Positions 52,089-60,453 of a stretch of DNA of 64,000 nt are shown here, one piece after another. A program made the translations under genes and the position numbers. Where the stretch lies: assembly GCF_003149185.1 (NCBI RefSeq), contig NZ_QGDO01000006.1, positions 186,001-250,000 on the forward strand. The letters run 5' to 3'. This DNA comes from Sediminitomix flava (GTDB taxonomy: Bacteria; Bacteroidota; Bacteroidia; Cytophagales; Flammeovirgaceae). The notes below the pieces were generated by a model, which saw nothing but the letters and a program-made list of their open reading frames with translations, was not told where the DNA came from and did not search any database. Numbering within the stretch: position 1 is the stretch's first letter; each line of letters opens with the position of its first letter.

Positions 52089-53918
52089 TTACTCTTTCAC
52101 GAAACGTACTGTTTTATTTATCGCTTCATTTTGTAGCTGTAGTATATATACTCCTTGTTTCAGATCAGAAATATTGATTTCCATTTGATTATCCACATTT
52201 ATGAATTCAGTTTTCATCTGTTTTCCTACAGAATTGTAGATCGTCAACTGATATTTTCCGCTGGTAATTTTTGAGAACCTCAACTTTGAATGAACAGGGT
52301 TTGGTGAGAGTATAAATTCATCAACAAACTCAGAGGAGCTATTTGAAATTCTAGCATTTGAATTGTTGTAAGTGATTTTGAAACGTTGCCAATCAGATAC
52401 CCCTGTACTGGTACAAAGCATATTATCTCTGAGATATAGATTATTATTTCCCTTTAAAGCATAGATGTTATTGCCATAATCGATCAGAGTGAATTTTTCC
52501 CAAGCACCAATTTCAGTTCTTGTACAGGTCATTTCTTTTGTACCATTTTCAGATGAAACGTATTTACCATTACTTCCTTTTAAAGCTACTTTTCCATCTC
52601 CAATATCAATAATCTGAAACTGTTCAGTTGTACCAGCAGTAGCTTTATTACTCATTTTATTTGGGTCTGTGGCGCTCATAAAGTTAAAGCTACCTTGATT
52701 TTGTAGTGAGGCCATTTGCACGTCAGCAGTAACATCGAAGTTCACAAATGAGTAATCAAGATTAGATGAGAAATCTCCTCCAACAGGACGAATAGCGATA
52801 CCAAGCTTGTATCCATTTGCTACATTCCAATCCGTGTCTTGGTTGACTGTTAGAGTTACAGCTCCTGAACCTGCCTGTACTGTTGTTTTAGCATTAGTGA
52901 GCCAAGCTCCAGAAGGATCATTTACGATTGCTAAAATATCATTCTGACTTGAAGACACATAAGAAATAGAGACATCGAATGACTCAGAAGTAACCACTTT
53001 TGAAGGTGCGCTATTCAATGATACAGCGTCAGTAGTATCTTCTAGTTTCCAAGTTCTGACCCAATCATAAAAGGTTGTACGATCATTCCAAGAACCTGTC
53101 ATTCCACCATCTGAAGGAACAGGATTCCAATCATACGTTTCAGTTACCATTCGTAGGTACATCGGGAGGTCAAAGTCTGCCACAGGATTTACGGTGAAAA
53201 CATATTCTCCATCTAGGTAAAAGAGAATTTCAGATTTGCTTTTCCACCAAGCAGCATAGACATGGTAATCGTCATAGGCAGCTCCTCCGATATCAACATG
53301 ATCTCCTTTTGAGCCAACAGGTGTTTCAGGGCAAGAAGTATTTCTACTGTGGGTATTTGAACCCATTTCTCTAAATTTATTTTGAGGCCAAGAGTCGGTA
53401 GAAGTGACTGTACCTACACATTCTTGGATGTCCAATTCAATAGTTCTTTGGTCGCAGTTTTGTCCTTCATTTCTTTTGTTTATAAGCCAAAAAGTGGAAG
53501 ACATGAATGTTTTATTGGCTTTCATGCTACATTCTGTGTAGTAACCTACTTGAGCCGCTTTTTGGGAAGTAATATTTCCTCCTGCATGGGTGAATGTATT
53601 TCCATTTACGACTTCTGCAGCAGATAATTTATAGTTGGTTAGTCTAAGGTTACCTCCGCCAACTGTAGCGACGTTTTCTTTGAAAATTCCTGGAGGTCTA
53701 CCTATCCAAGCTGTTGGATCTGTGTTTTTCCATTTTACTAAATCTAGTTCAGATCCATCAAATTCATCGGATAGGTCATTTACCAATACCCATTTTTTAC
53801 CTGTGGGTTTAGGGTCTTCTCCTGCATTGAATGTGGGTTGGGTGGCTTGTGAAAAAACTTGATAGTTGTAGAAGCACGTGATCAGAATAAAAATGAGGCT
53901 AAGTTTAAAACTTTTCAT
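52089..53918 (-). CDS. GH16 beta-agarase with beta-trefoil-like domain and T9SS sorting domain
   Basis: 609 residues with a standard signal peptide (ending VFSQ). The GH16 catalytic domain occupies about residues 30-295, with ELDIQE (nucleophile E161, D163, acid/base E166) and the same agarase blocks as the neighbour (WIGRPPGIF, NTHSRNTSCPETPVG, TETYDWNPVPSDGGM). A beta-sandwich linker-like region follows (about 300-400), then a fascin/RICIN-type trefoil (about 410-525, with repeats like GKVALKGSNGKYVSSENG and KFTLIDYGNNIYALKGNNN). The last 75 residues match the Por secretion/T9SS sorting domain (SPNPVHSKLRF, KQGVYILQLQNE, TVRFVKE), so it is secreted or surface-attached through T9SS. Likely a polysaccharide-binding, endo-acting agarase. 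Confidence 0.9.
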   Translation of the reverse strand: MKSFKLSLIFILITCFYNYQVFSQATQPTFNAGEDPKPTGKKWVLVNDLSDEFDGSELDLVKWKNTDPTAWIGRPPGIFKENVATVGGGNLRLTNYKLSAAEVVNGNTFTHAGGNITSQKAAQVGYYTECSMKANKTFMSSTFWLINKRNEGQNCDQRTIELDIQECVGTVTSTDSWPQNKFREMGSNTHSRNTSCPETPVGSKGDHVDIGGAAYDDYHVYAAWWKSKSEILFYLDGEYVFTVNPVADFDLPMYLRMVTETYDWNPVPSDGGMTGSWNDRTTFYDWVRTWKLEDTTDAVSLNSAPSKVVTSESFDVSISYVSSSQNDILAIVNDPSGAWLTNAKTTVQAGSGAVTLTVNQDTDWNVANGYKLGIAIRPVGGDFSSNLDYSFVNFDVTADVQMASLQNQGSFNFMSATDPNKMSNKATAGTTEQFQIIDIGDGKVALKGSNGKYVSSENGTKEMTCTRTEIGAWEKFTLIDYGNNIYALKGNNNLYLRDNMLCTSTGVSDWQRFKITYNNSNARISNSSSEFVDEFILSPNPVHSKLRFSKITSGKYQLTIYNSVGKQMKTEFINVDNQMEINISDLKQGVYILQLQNEAINKTVRFVKE

Positions 53919-54035
53919 TTGTGTGTTATTGGTTTTGGGTAAAATAATAGCTGTGCTTAATGAGTGATGTACAGCTTAAAATGTATTCCCAATATATTCT
54001 GAAGGGAAAGTTTCAAGCGAAAAAAATAGTATTAG

Positions 54036-54050
54036 GCTTAAGGGGGAAAT
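54036..54050 (-). promoter_or_regulatory. Conserved upstream element of the T9SS agarase
   Basis: The exact copy of the 15-mer GCTTAAGGGGGAAAT found upstream of the other GH16 gene, starting 118 bases before this start codon. An activator-binding site common to both promoters is the simplest reading. Confidence 0.6.
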
Positions 54051-54156
54051 AGTTTTTATAGAAATGGATTGGTAGGAAAAGAATAGCTATAAATTATTTC
54101 CCCTACCAATTTTTCAAGGCTAAGACGAGGGGGAATTGAAGGGCTTTAAATACAAA

Positions 54157-54188
54157 ATCCCCACGATAGCCTCAGCTAAAGTGGGGAT
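54157..54188 (-). terminator. Terminator after the SPFH gene
   Basis: ATCCCCAC (54157-54164) pairs perfectly with GTGGGGAT (54181-54188); on the minus strand a T-rich stretch follows. Confidence 0.75.
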
Positions 54189-54209
54189 GATATTTTTAGT
54201 TTAAAATGA

Positions 54210-55064
54210 CTAATTCAAAGTCTGAGAAATATCAATTAAAGGGCGAGTTTCACCGCTTACTTTTGGAAGTTCGCCATTCCATTTTTTCACTTTCTCATAG
54301 TTGATCAAGTTTGGAGTAATCGAACGAGCTTTTATTTGGTTAGCTTTTGCTTCAGCTTCTGCTCTTGTAATAATCTTATAAGCTTCCGCTTTCGATTTGA
54401 TAGAGTCAATTTTGAACTGAGCACGAGCTGTGGCTACTTCATTTTCACGCTGTTGAGCCTGTTGCTTTGCTCTCATTTTATCATCAAGAGATTTCTTTAC
54501 AGACTCTGGAGGAGTGATGCCACCCACTAGATAAACTTTCTCAACGGTGATTCCATTTTTGCCTGCTTCCTGCTTCACGATTATATTGATTTCTTCCATA
54601 AACTGTGCTCTTCCATCTCCATAGATATATTGAGCAGTGTATTTAGAAGAATTTAATGTAAATGCATCACGAACAATATTACGCAAATTGACATTTGTGA
54701 TCTCAGAAACTCCTTTTCTGTATGAAGTAAAAATGGTTGGAACATCTTCCTTCTTAATTCTGTAACTGATCCCGACATCAGCATTTAGTTGTAGACCTTC
54801 GTTAGACTGAAAGTCAAAACCTTCTTGTGAGCGAGAGTCTTCGTTTATATCGTCTGTCCATACTTTATTCTGAAGGAAAGTAGGGAAAATGTATAGTTCC
54901 TCATTTACGCCAACCCAGTATCTTCCTGCACCCAAAACTTCCATTTCACCTTTGTTATCCCCCAACAAATTGACTTTGATAGCTACATTACCATTTCTGA
55001 CTTTAGTACAAGAAGCAGTTAGGAGTAGTAATGCAACTGCCCAAAATAGGTTTTTCGTTTTCAT
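54210..55064 (-). CDS. SPFH/prohibitin-like lipoprotein
   Basis: 284 residues with a lipoprotein signal (MKTKNLFWAVALLLLTASC, Cys about 19). The Band-7/SPFH domain is seen in VAIKVNLLG, the VSYRIKKEDVP-like block (VGISYRIKKEDVPTIF), IVRDAFTLNSSKYTAQ, and the long charged helix with repeated Ala-Glu (ENEVATARAQFKIDSIKSKAEAYK). Typical prohibitins are anchored by an N-terminal membrane helix; here a lipobox replaces it, so the domain would face the periplasm. Its start overlaps the stop of the small upstream gene by one base (TAATG), showing coupling. Role in membrane organisation is inferred from the family. Confidence 0.82.
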   Translation of the reverse strand: MKTKNLFWAVALLLLTASCTKVRNGNVAIKVNLLGDNKGEMEVLGAGRYWVGVNEELYIFPTFLQNKVWTDDINEDSRSQEGFDFQSNEGLQLNADVGISYRIKKEDVPTIFTSYRKGVSEITNVNLRNIVRDAFTLNSSKYTAQYIYGDGRAQFMEEINIIVKQEAGKNGITVEKVYLVGGITPPESVKKSLDDKMRAKQQAQQRENEVATARAQFKIDSIKSKAEAYKIITRAEAEAKANQIKARSITPNLINYEKVKKWNGELPKVSGETRPLIDISQTLN

Positions 55065-55270
55065 TATTTTCTTAAAAATTTGAGGTTAAGAATAAAGGTA
55101 GCGACAAGAATCCCTGCCCCTAATAAATTATCTGTTGTGGAGTTATTACTGATAAGTGGTGGAGCTATAAAGCCAAGAACAGCAAAGTCTAGTAGACCTA
55201 TTCCGAGCCATCTCCACAGCTTGTTATTGCTTGGCGGATTATAGCTTTTTGTGCTCCGTTTACCTTTCAT
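55064..55270 (-). CDS. Small two-TM membrane protein
   Basis: 68 residues: a basic N-terminus, then two hydrophobic segments (LGIGLLDFAVLGFIAPPLI and LLGAGILVATFILNL). No family recognised. The reading frame is real in all likelihood because its stop codon overlaps the SPFH start by one base (TAATG), the mark of translational coupling. Probably works with the SPFH lipoprotein, but this is only from position. Confidence 0.6.
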   Translation of the reverse strand: MKGKRSTKSYNPPSNNKLWRWLGIGLLDFAVLGFIAPPLISNNSTTDNLLGAGILVATFILNLKFLRK

Positions 55271-55993
55271 AGTTTTATGAATTGTAGTAAAAAATCTTCT
55301 GGTTTCAGAAGATGTGTTGTTTTTAGCAATACAGGATTATACGAGAGAAATCTAAAAAAGGTTAAATGCAGATAGTTTGTGGAGAAGGGAAAGTGTGAAG
55401 CACTTATGCTAGAGGAAATGGGAAATGCTATTTTGTGAGATTATTCAATCGGCTTTACCTAATTTCTAGATAAAGCCGAATTCAGTAGATGGACATATAA
55501 TTTCGAGATAAAAATTTACTGTTCTTAACTTATAAATGGATATCAGAGTCTTCAGACTCGACATCTTAGCAGATTTTGGAGTCTAAAGAACTGCGTCCGC
55601 CTCTTTCATTCATAGTAATTCATGCACAGTGGATATTGTCTTTCTTACTCTGATTGTAGTGTTCATTTCTTTTCTTGATAAAAGAAACGAACCAAAGAAA
55701 ATCAAGTCACATAAAAAACGGTCACCCCACTTGCCTTTGCTCCTCCGCTTTTGTGGCAAGCTTCCCACTAATACGTTTAAGTGGGCTGTTAGTCCCATCG
55801 TGTGGAGCTTAGGCTGATTTGCGGGAAGGACGATTGAATGGGACTTGATTTTTTGCTTCGTTTTTCATCAAGGAAAAATGAAGACTACAATTAAATCAAT
55901 GAATGATTGTACTTACTAAGGCAGATCAATTAGAATGAAAATCGAAATTACCCAAACACATATGTCCACCTTCTTATAAATTGATCGAGAAAT
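55271..55993. other. Large non-coding region (723 bases)
   Basis: No convincing gene. It holds the promoter side of the small membrane protein gene and, at 55651-55893, a long inverted-repeat element described separately. The two opposing 62-codon frames across that element are artefacts of the repeat. Confidence 0.6.
55651..55893. repeat. Long imperfect inverted-repeat (MITE-like) element
   Basis: The left arm (55651-55708) and the right arm (55842-55893), read on the opposite strand, match over about 52 bases with only a few mismatches and small gaps; ends share ACTACAAT and the inner ends share GACTTGATTTT. A 133-base core lies between, containing a CCCACT...AGTGGG hairpin and no coding frame. 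No transposase and no clear target duplication are seen. Confidence 0.65.
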
Positions 55994-56842
55994 TTACGAT
56001 TTTTTGAAATCTATAATCATTTCATCTAAGCTCTGATGTGGCCTTCCCGTAACTTTTTCAAAGTCTGAAACTACATCAAAAGAGCCTTTTTTGATACCAT
56101 CATAAATACCTGTCACAATCACGCCAAAGAATTCTCCAAGTTCATTTTTACGATCAGCTAAATATTCTTCACTGCTCATTTCTTTGTAAGTGAGTTTTGT
56201 GTTGAAATCTCTATTGATGGTATCGGTCAATTCTTGCTGTGTGATTGGCGTTCCAGATAAATTGTAGATTTCGCCATTCAGATCATCATTAGAAAGCAAG
56301 GCAACATAAGCTTTGGCTAGTTCGGCTCTGCTTGTATATGCACATTTTCCATCAGCCGCACTATTCCAAATACAGCCCTTTTCAGCATATTTTTCTACAT
56401 ATTCTAAATCGGGTTCAATGTAAAGTCCATTCCGTCCGATAGCCCAATTCAATTTTGAAGAGGAAATATCTTGTTCTGTCTGACGATTACTTTTGATAAT
56501 AGCGTCAAAAGCTGTACCTACTTCAGAACCGATAATACTTGTGTAGACTAACTTTTTTACGCCATTTTCTTCAGCAGCCTTGATGATATTACGGTGTTGT
56601 TGAATTCTTTTTTCTGGGGCATCTAGCCCAGAAACCACAAGAACTTTATCAATGCCTTTTAGTGCTTCATTGAATTCATCAAAAGAGTTGTAGTCACCTT
56701 TACGAATTTCAATACCGAGTGATTTGGCTTTTTCTGGTGTACGAGCAATACCAACTATACTATCTTTTCCATAAACATCGATCAATGCATTAACGATTGC
56801 TTTTCCGAGTTGACCACTGGCAGTAGTTACAGCTATTTTCAT
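55994..56842 (-). CDS. NmrA/QorB-like NAD(P)-binding oxidoreductase
   Basis: 282 residues of the atypical short-chain dehydrogenase type. The Rossmann motif is TTASGQLGKAIVNAL; KVLVVSGLD, KLVYTSIIGSE and WAIGRNGLYIEPDLEY are typical of NAD(P)H:quinone oxidoreductase QorB and NmrA relatives. The catalytic Tyr-x-x-x-Lys triad of classical SDRs is absent, as usual in this group. It could reduce quinones or act as a redox sensor. A DUF4437-like gene is 82 bases upstream. Confidence 0.85.
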   Translation of the reverse strand: MKIAVTTASGQLGKAIVNALIDVYGKDSIVGIARTPEKAKSLGIEIRKGDYNSFDEFNEALKGIDKVLVVSGLDAPEKRIQQHRNIIKAAEENGVKKLVYTSIIGSEVGTAFDAIIKSNRQTEQDISSSKLNWAIGRNGLYIEPDLEYVEKYAEKGCIWNSAADGKCAYTSRAELAKAYVALLSNDDLNGEIYNLSGTPITQQELTDTINRDFNTKLTYKEMSSEEYLADRKNELGEFFGVIVTGIYDGIKKGSFDVVSDFEKVTGRPHQSLDEMIIDFKKS

Positions 56843-56924
56843 GATCTATTTTTGAGTAGTGAATATGAGTAGAAATAGTAACAAGGTACTCATTCTGTGG
56901 TAGCTTGTTACTTATCTTCAAAAA

Positions 56925-57773
56925 TTATTTGATGGAAATAATCTCCATAGAACCTTTTGATCTTACGTACAGAATGCTTTCATCTGTAGTAGAAAGTTGA
57001 TGCTCGGAATGACCTAAGGCACTGAAGTAACTTCCTTCCTCTAAAGTAGTCGGTTGTTCACTTTTAGGTGTTTGGTATTGAGGTGTACCTTTAATAACAA
57101 CGGCTCGAAAATCTGGGCTTTTACTAATGATTTTCCCCTTGAAGTTTACAGGCAATTTGATCAAACGACCATTGAATTCAGTACTACTTGGCTCTCCCCA
57201 TAAGAACGCAACTTTTGCATCCGATTGATCAATCCATTTAATATCAGCAGCATCTAACCAAACCATATTTGATTGATCTACATTGATTGGTTCTTCTCCA
57301 CTGTCAAAGTGTTCTTCTGTGGGCATTACGAGGTACGGGCCTTCTTCTATCTCAATATATGCCATGGTATTACTGCCTTTTGCAGAAGTAATATGAACAG
57401 CTCCTTTTGGCTGTGTCCAGAATGAGCCAGAAGGCAGCCACATATTTTCAGCCTTAGGGTCATCATTATGCACAAGACCGTTAATTACAATCCCTTTATA
57501 AGTCACATTATGAATGTGCGGAGGTGATTGAAAACCATCTACAGGTCTAAATAAAAAGCCTGTCGCTTCTTTTCCATTACGATCTCCCCAAAGAGTACCA
57601 GCCAAAGGACTTTGGTCGCCACGAGCAGGGTTGAGTTTGTCAAATTTGACATCAGAAGTCAGTATTAGCTGATATTCGGTATCCGTATTTTTACGATCGA
57701 ATGTGTTTTGTGAGTTAGAGTTTGTACAAGCAAGAAAAAGACTTGTAGATAGAATTAATAAAAAGGGTCTCAT
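56925..57773 (-). CDS. DUF4437-like bicupin lipoprotein
   Basis: 282 residues with a lipoprotein signal ([16 protein letters not shown], Cys about 16). The two cupin-like halves contain conserved HIH ([11 protein letters not shown]) and a second histidine pair near GAVHITS, both possible metal ligands; [12 protein letters not shown] and [16 protein letters not shown] are family blocks. These proteins are common in marine Bacteroidota; the ligand is unknown. A weak hairpin lies between this gene and the QorB-like gene. Confidence 0.75.
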   Translation of the reverse strand: MRPFLLILSTSLFLACTNSNSQNTFDRKNTDTEYQLILTSDVKFDKLNPARGDQSPLAGTLWGDRNGKEATGFLFRPVDGFQSPPHIHNVTYKGIVINGLVHNDDPKAENMWLPSGSFWTQPKGAVHITSAKGSNTMAYIEIEEGPYLVMPTEEHFDSGEEPINVDQSNMVWLDAADIKWIDQSDAKVAFLWGEPSSTEFNGRLIKLPVNFKGKIISKSPDFRAVVIKGTPQYQTPKSEQPTTLEEGSYFSALGHSEHQLSTTDESILYVRSKGSMEIISIK

Positions 57774-57931
57774 TTTAGATGTATACTTAGGTAATGATTT
57801 GACTTTTAGAATGTATGACTACATTAAAATCAGTCTGTTCGTATTTATAGTTCCTCTCAGTCTTCTTTGGTTATTTAAAACTTAAAAGAGTTCTAAGATT
57901 TGAACAAAGTTAGGTCTGATCTTAAATGATA

Positions 57932-57979
57932 AATGAGATAAAGCTTTAATAATCGCAAAGATTAAGACTTTATCTCATT
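57932..57979 (-). terminator. Possible terminator after the CPBP protease gene
   Basis: AATGAGATAAAG (57932-57943) pairs perfectly with CTTTATCTCATT (57968-57979); the T-run on the minus strand is weak. Confidence 0.5.
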
Positions 57980-58004
57980 AATTCTTTATGTAAGAGGCTG
58001 TTGC

Positions 58005-58796
58005 TTAAAAGGTCGATAGAACTGTTTTTTTATTCACATTAAGATCAATGCCATTTCTTCTTTTATAAACAATAGTGAGGGTAATGACGATTAGTATGGT
58101 AATTAGCCTAAAAATATTAGCATACAAGTTTCCGCCAGCAGTACCCGTTCCGTCAAAGAGGAGCCATGCTAAGTTCATAAAGAAATGTAGTCCGATTGGA
58201 ACCCACAAATTGAAATTCCATTCTGCATAAAGCCATGCAAATAGGAGTGCTCCTGCGAAAGTGACTAAAAATATCATCACTAATTCCATAGGGTCTTGAC
58301 TTTGGTACAAATGGCCAGCAGCAAAAATAAGTGCACCAATGATAATTGAAGGTAGAAAGCCTAATTTCCCGTATTTGAAAAGCTGTCCGAATAAGAAAGC
58401 TCTGTAATACAATTCTTCAAAAAAAGCTGCGTATACAGCAGATTCAATGACTATTCCGACAGTCGTTTCAGACTCAAACTTGAATAAAAAGCTAAATCCG
58501 ATAAACAGAGGAATTGTAGACAAGAGACCAACACCAAGACCTTCAAAAATTGATTTGTTCAAACCAACGCTCTCAAGCAATTGAGCAGGCTTGTGTAGGA
58601 GTAGCAATCCTATAAAAATAGGAATTCCAACAAGTACATAGGTGATCCCATAGCTGACAAGAATATTATCTATATACTCGTCTAGACCATACATAATATC
58701 AGCGAAAGATGACTTTTGAAGGAATTTGTATATAGCAAAAACAATAAGTGTGATGAGAGAAATCTTGATACGATGATTAGTAGTTGGGGTTTTCAT
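58005..58796 (-). CDS. CPBP-family intramembrane metalloprotease
   Basis: 263 residues with eight hydrophobic segments. The catalytic motif is FFEELYYRAFL (E127, E128 and R132), followed by AAGHLYQS (H162) and GLHFFMNLAW (third motif), which are the marks of Abi/CAAX-type proteases (Rce1-like). Bacterial members may process small peptides, often in bacteriocin self-immunity. No bacteriocin gene is seen. Transcribed on its own, between a DUF4437-like gene and an M16 protease gene. Confidence 0.85.
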   Translation of the reverse strand: MKTPTTNHRIKISLITLIVFAIYKFLQKSSFADIMYGLDEYIDNILVSYGITYVLVGIPIFIGLLLLHKPAQLLESVGLNKSIFEGLGVGLLSTIPLFIGFSFLFKFESETTVGIVIESAVYAAFFEELYYRAFLFGQLFKYGKLGFLPSIIIGALIFAAGHLYQSQDPMELVMIFLVTFAGALLFAWLYAEWNFNLWVPIGLHFFMNLAWLLFDGTGTAGGNLYANIFRLITILIVITLTIVYKRRNGIDLNVNKKTVLSTF

Positions 58797-58852
58797 AGAA
58801 AAAGTTTAAATAATTATACTTAAAGTTAATTTCAAACTAAGTATTTTTTAGT

Positions 58853-58895
58853 ATAAAAAAAAGTCTAACTCAATCACTTCTATTGAGTTAGACTT
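58853..58895 (-). terminator. Terminator after the M16 protease gene
   Basis: AAGTCTAACTCAAT (58861-58874) pairs perfectly with ATTGAGTTAGACTT (58882-58895); on the minus strand seven T residues follow. Confidence 0.9.
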
Positions 58896-58918
58896 CTGAT
58901 TCTCTTTTCTATGTATAA

Positions 58919-60157
58919 CTAGTTCTTACTTGCGTAAAGCAAAGTAGAGCTATTTTCATTTCTCAATAATTCTTTAGCAAGTCGGTTTACTTGATCTACA
59001 CTTACTTTCTGAATTAGTTCTTCTTCTTTATTTACAAGCTCAGTATCTCCCAGTACACTAGCGAAAGCGAGTCCCATAGCTCTTGGCATCAATTCTTGTT
59101 TGCCATAAGCCATACTAAACTCTGCTTGATTTTTAATTTTCTGAAGTTCGGTATCAATTACACCTTCTTGTGCAACGGCTGCCAAGGCATTTTCCAATGC
59201 AGCATTTCCTTCTTCAAGACTGATTCCCTCTTGCATTTTACCAGAGAAAGTCAATAAGCCATTGTCAAAAGAACCCGAGATATAAGAAGAGAAAGAACTG
59301 AAGATTTTATCTTCCTTCACCAATTTCTGATAAAGCTTTGATGATTTACCTCTACCCAAAATCTCAGAAAGAATATCTGTAGCATAGAAATCAGGATGAA
59401 GTTTATCGCACATATGATAAACTTTATGCAGAGCATCTACAGGTACATTTTCTTCAACTTTCAGTAAACGAGCCTCAGTCTGAACAGGCTCTTTTGGAAG
59501 GTTGCGGGTATATTTTTCTCCTGATTCAATATCTCCAAACCACTTTTCTGACAAGCGTTTTACTTCTTCTAAAGTCGTATTTCCTGCCACAATCATGACC
59601 GCATTACAAGGTCTGTAATATTTGAAGAAGAATTCTTTTACATCATCCATTACAGCTTGCTCAATATGAGCGATTTCTTTGCCAATAGTTGGCCAGCGGT
59701 AAGGGTGTACTTTGTAAGCCAATTCTCTTAGTTTCATCCAAACATCGCCATAAGGTTGATTGAGGTAACGTTGTTTGAATTCTTCGATCACTACTTTTCT
59801 TTGTACTTCTAAGACTTTAGGATCGAAAGAAAGGCTTTTCATACGGTCAGATTCTAACCAAAAAGCCGTTTCAATATTTTGTGCTGGAAGATTGATGTAG
59901 TAATTGGTTACATCAGGACTTGTAAAAGCATTACAACTTCCACCTACTCGCTGAAGTGGAGTGTCAAATTCTGAGATGTGCTTTGAACCACCAAACATCA
60001 GATGCTCGAAAAGATGGGCAAACCCCGTTTTTTCTGGGTCTTCGTCTCTCGATCCTACATTATAGATTATATCTAAAATGACATTAGGAAAACTCTGATC
60101 TTCATGAACAATTACTTTCAATCCGTTGTCGAGTGTAAAGCTTTTATATTGAATCAT
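58919..60157 (-). CDS. M16-family zinc protease (insulinase-like)
   Basis: 412 residues, no signal peptide. The inverted zinc motif HLFEH (H48, E51, H52) and the third ligand region KVVIEEFKQRYLNQP are intact; the C-terminal part has the R/Y pair region expected of M16B peptidases. The size suits a single-chain M16B enzyme that forms a cage with a second subunit or dimer. It digests short peptides. No second M16 gene is adjacent. The upstream region carries a -7 box on the minus strand (TACATTTG, 60182-60189). Confidence 0.9.
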   Translation of the reverse strand: MIQYKSFTLDNGLKVIVHEDQSFPNVILDIIYNVGSRDEDPEKTGFAHLFEHLMFGGSKHISEFDTPLQRVGGSCNAFTSPDVTNYYINLPAQNIETAFWLESDRMKSLSFDPKVLEVQRKVVIEEFKQRYLNQPYGDVWMKLRELAYKVHPYRWPTIGKEIAHIEQAVMDDVKEFFFKYYRPCNAVMIVAGNTTLEEVKRLSEKWFGDIESGEKYTRNLPKEPVQTEARLLKVEENVPVDALHKVYHMCDKLHPDFYATDILSEILGRGKSSKLYQKLVKEDKIFSSFSSYISGSFDNGLLTFSGKMQEGISLEEGNAALENALAAVAQEGVIDTELQKIKNQAEFSMAYGKQELMPRAMGLAFASVLGDTELVNKEEELIQKVSVDQVNRLAKELLRNENSSTLLYASKN

Positions 60158-60181
60158 CTATGTTTTTTAGCTATGCTTTGT

Positions 60182-60189
60182 CAAATGTA
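60182..60189 (-). promoter_or_regulatory. Candidate -7 box of the M16 protease gene
   Basis: Minus-strand TACATTTG matches TAnnTTTG, 25 bases before the start at 60157. Confidence 0.5.
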
Positions 60190-60453
60190 CACAAGAGGAT
60201 AAAGTAGCGGCTCTTGTTTTTTTTATGTGTGAAGTCTGTGGACTTCTTGATGTATTCTAGTATTTGGATTTGGCGAAGATAATCGCGCGAGCAACAATCT
60301 TAAAAACTCAGATATTGAATTCTGATAAGCCTTTAAAATAAACAATCTAATTGGACTTTTTTAGTTTTTGTTGCATTTAAACAACTAAGTTACGCTTTTT
60401 GTAGTTAGGTAAAATCTTTTCACCTTCTTTCTCTTAGAAATAACATATTAGAT

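Noticed and set aside
55610-55817. Two opposing frames of about 62 codons in the non-coding gap
   Set aside because: They lie across the left arm and core of the inverted-repeat element, have no start context and encode low-complexity basic sequence; they are artefacts of the repeat.
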